Origin: Limnomonas spitsbergensis | Lineage: Eukaryota > Chlorophyta > Chlorophyceae > Chlamydomonadales | Assembly (NCBI GenBank): GCA_037349105.1 | Contig: JAYJMM010000109.1 | Location: forward strand, 2,245,001-2,309,000 | Direction of reading: 5' to 3' | DNA: 64,000 nt | Part shown: piece by piece, positions 45,152 through 56,400 of the stretch | Layout: every line of letters begins with the position of its first letter | Numbering within the stretch: position 1 is the stretch's first letter | Program-made: the position numbers and the translations under genes | The notes under the pieces: generated by a model | What the model was told of the DNA's origin: nothing | What the model saw: only the letters and a program-made list of their open reading frames with translations | The model's database searches: none

Positions 45152-46499
45152 TTTGAATTACGGTTCGTAAATTGGCATGCTATGTGTCCTTGGGCACAGT
45201 ACTTAAGTACTTTACCGCTCGTCACTTTTTCTCCTCACCCGGTCACACTGTCTCTGCCCCGGGGTCCATAACCAGTCTCTACGACCAGTCTTTACCTGCC
45301 CTGGCATCAGACATGTGTGTTGCCAGTAAATCCAGGCCAGGCCGGTGGTTCTTCAGCAAAAGACGCAGCTAGGTCAAGGCCTGCAGGTGGGTGGGTCTGT
45401 TGCTGCAAGCCCTGCTACTTGGGCCAACGCCATGCGGAAGCAGGCCGATCAAGGCTGGTTAGCGTCCTGCCGAAGGTGGTCTGGTGCGTACTGGTAGAAA
45501 CAATGGCCAGGTGTCAACTGGTTGAAATAAGGAGGGGACAGCAGCGGCTGATCACTGAGGGGGTGACCAAGTGGTGGAGAGCGCATGGACTGCGGCTCAA
45601 TCTCCAACATTTGGATGAATCCGCACAGCAAAATGAAAGAATGCAATCAAAACTCTTTTCATATCCTTAGACTGCGGGCTGGACGCAAATGGCAGGGCCA
45701 AGACAATATTTGAAACGCTCCTCTGCTGTTCTGCCAAAGGCATGCAGCATCACATGTCCATGGGCATGATGCAGACACATGGGAGCCACGCGGGTGGCAG
45801 ATGCACAAACGCACATCGGCACATGCATCAGTGGTGATCAACACCGCAACTATGCTCAACAGGGAAGAATTTGCCATGTGTAGGCAGGCAACACAGCATT
45901 CAGGACCAAGGAAGTCTAACGTGATGACCCTTGGTTGAGACTGCACATTTTTGAATTCGAGTCCATAATGTTATATGAGACGTGCGTACTCAAACCCAAG
46001 AACAAACAAATTATGACAAAGCTTGCTCCTGGGAACATGCTTGCACAGGTAACGGAACAGTATCTCAGAACCTACGATGATACGTGGATAATGGAAATGC
46101 AAGCGTGGATGACTTGGCAGGCTAAGTGACATTAAAACGTTACCCATAGCTGCAGGGTTAATTCCACAGAGTCATTGATAAGTTATGCCCCCCAGATCCC
46201 ATGCGACTGAACTCTGGAGGCCACGCATATGACGTAAATCCGGTACAAATCTGAATTTATGATCCGCACCCACGGCTGAGTGCGAAAGAAACCTACTAAA
46301 ATCAGCAGTCCCCAATCAAACATAAAAATAGCTGAGATTCAAAAGCAACTACCGTACTAACTGCATGGAGGTATACAGACGTAGACCGCACACACTTTAA
46401 GCAGAAAAAATGTTGTGGGCTAAAGCATGGCTCATGAATGGCGACAACACGTATGCGTAAGCACATCCCTGCTGTTCACATGCTAGCCGAGTCTCTCTC
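45152..46499. other. Intergenic region between THADA and MRPS19
   Basis: Holds the THADA 5' flank and the MRPS19 3' flank, both genes on the minus strand. Short ORFs only; none has recognisable domains or splice support. Confidence 0.6.
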
Positions 46500-47186
46500 C
46501 TATGATTTCCCCGTTTTAGGATTTATTTTCTTGGCGCCTGGTGCAGCATCCTTCTTCTTGTGCACTGGCTGCTTTTTGGTGGGGGAGAACTCTCCTACAG
46601 GGGGCAAGGCAGGGCAGCATGTATCGATGCTTCAGAATGCATGGGGGGGGCTCGCTCACAACATGTCCCAACCGGCTACTGGTCAGGTCAAGACGAAAAA
46701 TTGTGCGCTCAACTTAGCGGTGTTTAAGTCAGTGTCCAAGAACCACCAGGGCAGGCTGATGGGTAGCAACTATTGGGCCTATGCGGAAAATCTAGGCCCA
46801 TGCCGGAGGCATCGAAGGCTCATGCGGGAGGCACCCTGCCGCACCAGGCCCCAACGGCCGTGGACAGTGATGCTGGTGAAATGCATCCTATTTCCTTACA
46901 GAAAGTGCAACATGGGGACCACCGGGCTCGCACCTAGCTTGTGGCCAATCATGGCCTCCTTGACTTCCAACTGAACGTAATCCTTGCCGTTATGCACTCC
47001 GAACTTGCAGTTCAAGAAGTCGGGTAGGACCACTGATGATCTGCAATGCGTATTGAGGATTTCCGGCGCTTTGACGCCCTGGAATCGTCCCTGGCCCCAC
47101 CACGACGGGTGGCGTTTTGCGAAGGCGATCACGTCTTGTAGAAGAGATACGGCTACGTAAGGTCCTTTCCAGATCGACCGCGGCAT
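46500..47186 (-). CDS. MRPS19: Mitochondrial ribosomal protein uS19m
   Basis: Two exons, 47186-46934 and 46594-46500 (TAG stop), joined phase 1 through a GT-AG intron of 339 nt; 115 residues. Protein uS19 binds the head of the small ribosomal subunit. Family marks: start MPRSIWKGPYVAVSLL (compare the RSxWKGPFVD motif), then SSVVLPDFLNCKFGVHNGK (compare SxIxPEFVGxxxxVHNGK), then KEAMIGHKLGEFSPTKK, which is the classical VGHKLGEFAPTR end, here created by the splice. A 27-residue insertion sits between the N-terminal motif and the SSVVLP block, and a Lys-rich tail follows. A mitochondrial role is chosen over plastid because plastid rps19 is usually plastid-encoded, and because chlorophycean mitochondrial genomes lack ribosomal protein genes. 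There is no long presequence, which is usual for this small protein. The gene is head-to-head with the kinesin gene. Confidence 0.9.
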
Positions 47187-47480
47187 TTGGGAGGGGCGAT
47201 GTGTGCGCAGACACGCGCAACAAGGAGAGGCGCTGACGCTGATGTTTTGCCGTACAGCCGTACTCGGGTGCTCGAAGTGCAGAATATGATGTCAGGTACT
47301 GGTAAACCGCGACTTTGCACCCAGTTTATAACAGAAACAGTCAAACGTTTTTATTCGTTTAAAAAGCTATGAACATGCAATTGCCTCGCTCCAAGGTTTC
47401 GTAGGCTCCGTGTTCACACCACTCCCATTAAGTGACGCGTGGACTCATATCGCCATGCGCTAAGAGAGCGTGAAAACTCA
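47187..47480. promoter_or_regulatory. Putative bidirectional promoter MRPS19 / kinesin
   Basis: 294 bp separate the two opposed start codons if kinesin exon 1 is correctly placed. I see no TATA box at a defined site. The call rests on gene arrangement only. Confidence 0.45.
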
Positions 47481-50400
47481 ATGGCTCAAGTTCAAGCTCT
47501 AGCTGTCGGTCGGGCGCTGCTTGCCCCCCTTGAGGGGACATTCGACTTTGGGCAGGCGACCTTCGGGAGCCCGGCCAGGCAGGGGATCAACCGAGAGGGA
47601 CCTAAGCCTCTGGTTCAAAGGAATAATAATGCCTCTTCATCACACGGCAACCGAGATGCCCTTCGGAAGTCCACCGCGGTGCAGAGTGTGGCCCTCATGG
47701 CAGCGACCGGCAAGGTGGGCTGCATGGCAAAATTCAAACATGAGCAAGCGCAAGCTTGCCGCTCTCGAGCTTCCGGGAAGAAGAGGCTGGCTGGGCCCTC
47801 CCTCCTTCCCATGCACCTTGCAATCTTGCATGGCCATGGGGCCATGCTAAGAGCCTGGCAGAGCTCCATTATGGCCTCTGTTCGTAGCATGCTGGCCATT
47901 TTTTGCATGCTGCATGCATTGGATTCTCTTCGTATAAGCCCTGGTCCCAAGCAACCATCCCATGGGACACTCCCACGTGACATTTGTATGCGGCACTCCC
48001 GTGCGTCTTCTATGCGGCACTCGCTTATGTCTCTGCCACGCGTCATCCCTATTTGGCACTTCCATGCGGCACCCCTATGCGTCTTTGCCATAGTCACTCC
48101 CATAGAGCAACTTTTTACGGCAACCCAGGCATCTCTGCTATGAAGCACTGTTCGCACTGCTCAACCCTTTCAAAACAGGATTGTGGGTGGGTAGACGATG
48201 TAACAGCAGCTGCCTTGCGTCACATTCCCATGCGACCTCCGAACTCAGGTGAACGAAGCAGACACCATTAAGGTTGCTGTCCGCGTGCGACCTCTGTTCA
48301 GCGCGGAGAGGGAGAAGGGCGTTGTGGAAGTGCTGCAGGTGGCGGAGGACAACTCGTGCGTCAAGGTAGGAAGTGTGGGAATGGACAGAGCCTCTTCATT
48401 AGGGTCAATAGAGCGATTTAGAGAGAGAGGGGGTGCTGCCTCTTTACTTGGTTCAAAAGAGCTGGTGAGGGAGAGAGGGGGTGCTGCCATATACTGGTTG
48501 CCCTCCCACCTTGCAGGGCAATTTCTTTGGCAGCCTTTTTTTTCGAGTGAGGCCGTGCGCCTGCCTCTTTATGTTCACCGAGCAACAACCTGAACCATCT
48601 GTGAACAACACAATGTGTTGCTTGAAATCCTTTTTGTCAGACTAGGTAAGAAGGTTAGGCTAGAGTCACCCCTCCTCCCTTCCCCCTCCCCCACCTCACC
48701 CCTCACCCCTCTCCCTCGACTCCCTTCCACCCCTCCCATCCTCCCTCCTCCCCCCTCCTTCTTCCCCCGTCCCCCCCGCTCCCACCTCATCCCTCACCCC
48801 TCTCCCTAAACTCACTTCTTCTCCTCTGGCACCTCTCAGGTGGTGATCCCCGGCCCCGCTGGCAACAAGATGCAGCGCGACTTTGCCTTCCACGCCTGCC
48901 TGGGTCCCGACGTGGACCAGGGAGATGTCCTGCAGATGTGCGGAGTCCCGCAGCTTTTAGACGCGGCGCTGTCTGGTTACAACGTGACGGTGTTTGCATA
49001 TGGGCAGACAGGTGAGCGGGTGTGAGGCATGCTGCAGATGTGTTGCATTCCGCAGCTCTTAGCTGCTGCCTGGCTGTCTGGCTGCTATGTTACAATGTTC
49101 GTATATGGGCAGACATGTGAGTAGTGGGTGAGAGGCATGCTGCAGATGTGTGGCATCCCGCAGCTTTTAGACGCGGCGCTGTCTGGTTACAACGTGACGG
49201 TGTTCGCATATGGGCAGACAGCTAGGTGTGGTCCCGATGAGGCCTTTGGCAGCCGCGGAGTAGCTGGGTTATGGCGACTTTGTGGCAAAAAGAAGAAACA
49301 CTGAGAGCAGGCGTGGGGCGGGATATTCGACCCTGCCCACGCGGGCTGCAGCGCTGTTAAGCTGCAATTTGAAGGTCATACGGATAGACGGGTCAGTTGG
49401 TGTGGGGCAGGATGCTTGCCTCTGCCCAAACAGACTGCATCGTGCACCATGCGTGCATGCATGGGTACATGGTGCATGGTGCATGGCATGCTTGGTCCAT
49501 GCATGGCGAGCAGAGGCTTTGAATGGGCTGTGCATGGGGCGTATGGTACGGGCATGGCAGAGAGTCTTGGTTTGGCTTCACTGACCAGGAAAATTCTTCC
49601 AAGGTGTGAGAAATGAAGGTGTGAAACTTCAAAGGTGCGAAACTTCAAAGGTGTGGAAATTCAATGTCTCAAAAGTTCTGTCACTGACCAAGAAAAATTT
49701 CACTGGGAGAGTGCGCTCCCCATGCATTTGAAGAATACAAGGGCATGTCCCTACGTTTGGGTTGTGGAAATCACTGGGGCATAGCCAAAACAGTGACAGT
49801 AGAAAACGTCGATCGCGACGAGCAGGGAGCCTTGCATTTCTAAAATTGCATATGGGCTGGCGGTGGGCTACTCAGGTGCCTTTGGCTCTCTCTCCCTGGG
49901 TGGGGGCTGTGTGTGACGTCTCCTGGGGTTTGTTTTCAAATTATAGGCCCGACAGCTGGTCGTGATTAACTTCAAAGATTTATTGCAGATCATGATTCTT
50001 TCCTGCTTTACTTTCCATTTGGTCGACGAGCTGCCGGCGCATGGTGCAAACAAGTGCCGCGGCTGCTTCTGCTCTGGAGGGTATCCGAGAGGGGGGAATG
50101 GGAACCTGGGGCCTCTGGAAATCCAGACCAGTGGCCCTTTGGCTCATCAGGCCCTGGCAATGCCTTCAACATGTCGGTTCATAAAATGTGATATGTGATT
50201 ATTGCGATAGCTTGCGAGTCAGCCGCTGCTCTTTCACTGCAATCCAGAACAAGCACACACTGGAATCTGGGCTGTCGCGGCTGAGGGGTGCACCCTAAGG
50301 AATGGGGTGCACCCCTAGCAAAAATGACACAATACATTAATATCTTGTGTTATTTTTACTTGGGACGTCCATTCCTTAGGGGACCTCCTTCCCCTGGCCC

Positions 50401-53400
50401 AGGCCTTTGGAGGAAAGGTATGCGTGCCGGGTGAAGAAGACGTGACATGATGCGACATCTTGTACGTCAGCCACAGCACTCTGGAATAGTCCACCCACCA
50501 AGAAAGGAATGCGGACCCCTCTGTCCTGGCCCAGGCTTTGTCAAGGCCTTCGTGTTGAGAGGCCAAGGTGTGAGCGGCATCCACAGGTTGTGTGCCAGCC
50601 ACACTATTCTGAATAGCAGTTAGGTCAAGATGCTCTGAATAGCAGTTAGGTCAAGATGCTCTGAATCTGTCACCACTCTCCCGTGGCCTGGGCTCTGGCA
50701 AAGCATTTATTTTGTTGGGTCATTAAGATACGAGCTGCACTGACAGCTTAAATGCCTCCCATACGACTCGGATGTGCAGTTGTTGAAACGTTTTTTTTGA
50801 ATACTTTTGATAATGAACAACATAGCTTTGTTTAACAAACTCTTTCCACTCTCTGGCCCTGGCGTTCGCAAGACCTTCTACATGTCATGAAGATGTGCTT
50901 TGCACCGACAGCTGGCATGTCAGCCACACGGATCTTATGAGCAATTCAGAGAGAACGCCCCCCTTCCCTGGCCCAGGATCTGGCAAGACCTTCACTATGT
51001 CGGGTCACGAAGACGTGATCTGCACCGAGAACTACAAGGGGGGCGATAAGAGCGACGGCATCATGAGCAGAGCCGTTGGGTACTTGTACCAGCAGGTGAT
51101 TGAAGGGGAAGGAAGGGGGAGGGTTTGGTTGGGAATCTTTACCAGCAGGTGAACAAAGGAGGGTAGGGTTCGGTTGGGAATCTTTACCAGCAGGTGAACA
51201 AAGGAGGGGGAGGAGGGGGAGGGCTCGGTTAGGAATCTTTACCAGCAGGTAAACAAAGGAGGGGGAGGGTTCGGTTGGGAATCTTTACCAGCAGTTGAAA
51301 AAGGTAGTAGGGGGTGGGGGCCATCATGAGCAGAGTGGTTGGGTACCTGCACCAGCAGGTGAAAAAGGGAACAGGTGGTGGGAGGCTCCGGTGGGGTGTC
51401 TTAACCCTCAGATGAAAATGGGAGTAGGAGGATGGGCGTCATGAGCAGAGCCTTTAGTTGCCTTTGCCAGCTGGTGCAAAATAGGAGACGGGCGGTGGTA
51501 GGGGGGAGATCTGGTCAGTTTTATTAACATGCAGATGGAAAAGGGATGGGCGGTGGTAGGGGGGAGATTTGGTCAGGAGTTCTTGACATGCAGATGGAAA
51601 AGGGATGGGCGGTGGTAGGGGGGAGATCTGGTCAGGAGTTCTTGACATGCAGATGGAAAAGGGATGGGCGGTGGTAGGGGGGAGATCTGGTCAGGAGTTT
51701 TTGACATGCAGATGGAAAAGGGATGGGCGGTGGTAGGGGGGAGATCTGGTCAGGAGTTTTTGACATGCAGATGGAAAAGGGATGGGCGGTGGTAGGGGGG
51801 AGATCTGGTCAGGAGTTTTTGATATGCAGATGGAAAAGGGATGGGCGGTGGTAGGGGGGAGATCTGGTCAGTTTTATTAACATGCAGATGGAAAAAGGAT
51901 GGGCGGTGGTAGGGGGAGATCTGGTCAGGAGTTCTTTTCATGCAGATGGAAAAGGGATGGGCGGTGGTAGGGGGAGATCTGGTCAGGAGTTCTTGACATG
52001 CAGATGGAAAAGGGATGGGCGGTGGTAGCGGGGAGATCTGGTCAGGAGTTTTTGACATGCAGATGGAAAAGGGATGGGCGGTGGTAGGGGGGAGATCTGG
52101 TCAGGAGTTTTTGATATGCAGATGGAAAAGGGATGGGCGGTGGTAGGGGGGAGATCTGGTCAGGAGTTTTTGACATGCAGATGGAAAAAGGATGGGCGGT
52201 GGTAGGGGGAGATCTGGTCAGGAGTTCTTTTCATGCAGATGGAAAAGGGATGGGCGGTGGTAGGGGGAGATCTGGTCAGGAGTTCTTGACATGCAGATGG
52301 AAAAGGGATGGGCGGTGGTAGCGGGGAGATCTGGTCAGGAGTTTTTGACATGCAGATGGAAAAGGGATGGGCGGTGGTAGGGGGGAGATCTGGTCAGGAG
52401 TTTTTGACATGCAGATGGAAAAGGGATGGGCGGTGGTAGGGGGGAGATTTGGTCAGGAGTTTTTGACATGCAGATGGAAAAGGGATGGGCGGTGGTAGGG
52501 GGGAGATCTGGTCAGGAGTTCTTGACATGCAGATGGAAAAGGGATGGGCGGTGGTAGGGGGGAGATCTGGTCAGGAGTTCTTGACATGCAGATGGAAAAG
52601 GGATGGGCGGTGGTAGGGGGGAGATCTGGTCAGGAGTTTTTGACATGCAGATGGAAAAGGGATGGGCGGTGGTAGGGGGGAGATCTGGTCAGGAGTTTTT
52701 GACATGCAGATGGAAAAGGGATGGGCGGTGGTAGGGGGGAGATCTGGTCAGGAGTTTTTGACATGCAGATGGAAAAGGGATGGGCGGTGGTAGGGGGGAG
52801 ATCTGGTCAGGAGTTTTTGATATGCAGATGGAAAAGGGATGGGCGGTGGTAGGGGGGAGATCTGGTCAGGAGTTTTTGACATGCAGATGGAAAAGGGATG
52901 GGCGGTGGTAGGGGGGAGATCTGGTTAGTTTTATTAACATGCAGATGGAAAATGTAGGGAAATAGGGAGGAGGCATTATTAGCAGAGCAGTAGGGTTCCT
53001 TTACCAGCTGTTGAAAAGGGGAGATATAAGGGGGCATAATTAAACGAGCGGTTAGGCTCCTTTACCAGCGGGTGCGAAAGGGGATATAGGGGGGAGCAAA
53101 GCGGTCAGGTACTGGTACCAGCAAAAGCGGGTAGAAAAGGGAACAGGGGAGATGGGAGGGGAAGATGGATTTCGTCAGGTATCTTGAGATTGCATACGTC
53201 TGGAGGCGTTCGTAACCAGATTGGAGGTCGTAGTACCCCGAATAGTAAATGTTGCAAATGCATTTGTAAAAAAAGCACAAGGTGCTGCCGTAGTTTCTAT
53301 TAATGTATTACCGGTACCGGTATTTATTTATTTTTATTTTTCTAGTTATACCCCCAAAACTAGGAGCACCCGCCTCAGAGCCTTGCACGTCCACACATTT

Positions 53401-56400
53401 ATACACGCTTCAGATGGTACAGAGTCACACTAGTCACGTCCAGACGCTCAGCCTATTTAAAACGAATCCCTTACATGACCAACTGGCGGAACATTGCTGT
53501 CCAAATAGCTCTGTATCACAAATTTGCAGGTTTAGGGTTTAGGTTTATCACAGGTCGTGAGGAGGTGGACTCCGGGAATCGATGGCCAACCGTGGTCACC
53601 AACCATGGCGTCATGCCAGTGTCTGACAAATGGAGACAAACCTTATGTGAGCCTGCATGGACAGCATGGATCTGCATGGGCATGCATGGGCGGCAAGATC
53701 TCCGCGCGGCTTGACTGCCCCGTGAGTGGCCTGCCCTATACCGGTATATCTGTCTTACGACTTACGTACTGCCTGTAGGTGAACCATCGGCGGGAGACGG
53801 CCAAGTACGCTCTTAGTGCCTCGTACCTTGAGATCTACAATGAGGGTGAGTGCTTGAGCATTAGGAGGGGGGGGGAGGGGGGAGCAAAAGGGGGAGAGCA
53901 GGGGGGGGGGGGCTCATACCTGGAGATCTACAATGAGGGTGAGTGCTTGAGCAGTAGGGGGGGGGGGGAGGGGGGAGCAGAAGGGGGAGAGCAGGGGGGG
54001 GGGGGGCTCATACCTTGAGATCTACAATGGCATCCATGACCTACCAGGCATCTACGACCTTCTGACCCCCCCCCTGCCCAGCATGACCGCAAACCCTAAA
54101 CACTATGCCCACCCTATCAGGCATCTACGACCTTCTGACCCCCCCCCTGCCCAGCATGACCGCAAACCCTAAACACTATGCCCACCCTATCAGGCATCTA
54201 CGACCTTCTGAACCCCCCCCTGCCCAGCATGACCGCAAACCCTAAACACTATGCCCACCCTATCAGGCATCTACGACCTTCTGACCCCCCCCCTGCCCAG
54301 CATGACCGCAAACCCTAAACACTATGCCCACCCTATCAGGCATCTACGACCTTCTGACCCCCCCCTCCAAGCCATGATTGCAAACCCTAATACCTAAGCC
54401 CACCCTACCCCGCCTTATCTAGTATCTACGTCTTCCTTAACCTCCCCTTACTCTGCCACAACCCTAAACCCTAAGCCCAACCTACCCCCCCCCTGTCAGG
54501 CATCTATGACCTCCTGAACCTTCGCTCCAAGAACCTTCCAGTCAAGTGGGATGCTGCGCAGGGCTTCTACGTCCCCGGCCTAAAAACGGTTCCGTGCGCC
54601 AACATGGATGACATGATGGAGGTGGGGAGTGGGTCTGCCTGATTTGGGGTTTTGAGGGTTTAGGGTTAAGTATTCATCTTACCCATGCGGCGACATAGGA
54701 ACGCAATGATGGAGATGGGGAGTGGCGTTTTTTTTTGAGTTTAAGGATAAGCCTGAATTGATGCGGTGAAATTAACTCAATGGCAGTTGTGGGAAGTGGT
54801 TCTGCCTGCTTCTAACCAAAGTAAAGTAGTTGTAGAGAAAAGCTGATAAACTGGAGCTTTAGCCGTGCTGTTGGATGGTCACAGGAGGCGAGCGGAGGGG
54901 GGGGGGGGGGCTCAGTCGAGAGACTCTCCAGTTTTTGTTTTTGTGTGCAGCTGACCACTACCTTTGGCTGGCTGCCGGGACGACCAGCACTGGGCCGGTG
55001 GGGACAACAGCTTGACGGCCCCACAGCCAAAGACCCAAGCAGCAGGGCATGCTGCACCGATTCTTCCCGTCTGCAGGCTGTGATGTAGCTGCATTGTAGC
55101 TCAAGCGCCCTGCTCATATACACCCTGGTGTACCTGAATTGTAGCTGAAGGGCCCTGCTTAAATAATCAGTGTAACTGAATAGTAGCTGAAGCGCCCTGC
55201 TCAATTACACCCTGATGTACCTGAATTGTAGCTGAAGGGCCCTGCTTAAATAATCAGTGATGTAGCTGAATAGTAGCTGAAGGGCCCTGTTTAAATAAGC
55301 TGTGATGCCTGCACGCAGGTCCTGCGAATGGGCATGAAGCATCGGCATGTGGGCAGCCACGAGCTCAACATCGAGTCGAGCCGCAGCCACAGCATCATGA
55401 CGGTGTCGTGTTGTGTGACCTCGTTGGATGCCGACTCGTTTGACTTTGGGACGCCACGATACGGTAGGTGGATCAGCACCGAGCTGCGTGGTTCAGGGAT
55501 TAGGGTTCGAAATAAAGGATATAAACCGCAAGCCTACAGCTCAGCTAAGAAGTACTTGTTTAAGGCAAGATAGGGCAGTTACTTTTAATTGCCTTGAGCT
55601 ATTAAGTGTTTTCTTTCTTGAAGTCTAGGCACTAAAAGATTGCTCCGACCTGCTTGTTTCACCCTGATGGTGGGCAAGCAGTTGCGTGGGTGGTTGAGTC
55701 GATGGAGAGAGCGTGTGTCCCTCGGGTTTGTGGATCAGCCTCGATAGGAGCTGTGAGGCTCTGCCAAGTCTGCTTCTACCAATCTCTCTCTGGAGCACCA
55801 CAAGATCTCTGAAGATCTCTGATGATCTCTGATGATCTCTGATGATCTCTGATGATCTCTGAAGATCTCTGATGATCTCAGAAGATGTTGGACTTTGCAT
55901 GAGTCCACGGTTGAGATGCCTCTGAGATGCCAACTTGACAAAAGGCACCTAGTGATGGACTGAGGACAGCCTGATAAATCCTAAACCCTAAACCTAGTGA
56001 GGGACTGAGGACAGCCTGATAAACCCTAAACCCTAAACCTAGTGAGGGACTGAGGACAGCCTGATAAACCCTAAACCCTAAACATAGTGAGGGATTGAGG
56101 TCAGCCTGATAAACCCTAAACCCTAAACCTAGTGAGGGACTGAGGACAGCCTGATAAACCCTAAACCTAGTGAGGGACTGAGGACAGCCTGATAAACCCT
56201 AAACCCTAAACCTAGTGAGGGACTGAGGACAGCCTGATAAACCCTAAACCCTAAACCTAGTGAGGGACTGAGGACAGCCTGATAAACCCTAAACCCTAAA
56301 CCTAGTGAGGGACTGAGGACAGCCTGATAAACCCTAAACCCTAAACCTAGTGAGGGATTGAGGACAGCCTGATAAACCCTAAACCCTAAATCTAGTGAGG

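Noticed and set aside
45172..46129. Several 60-120-codon ORFs between THADA and MRPS19
   Set aside because: No recognisable domains, no splice support and no family-like sequence.
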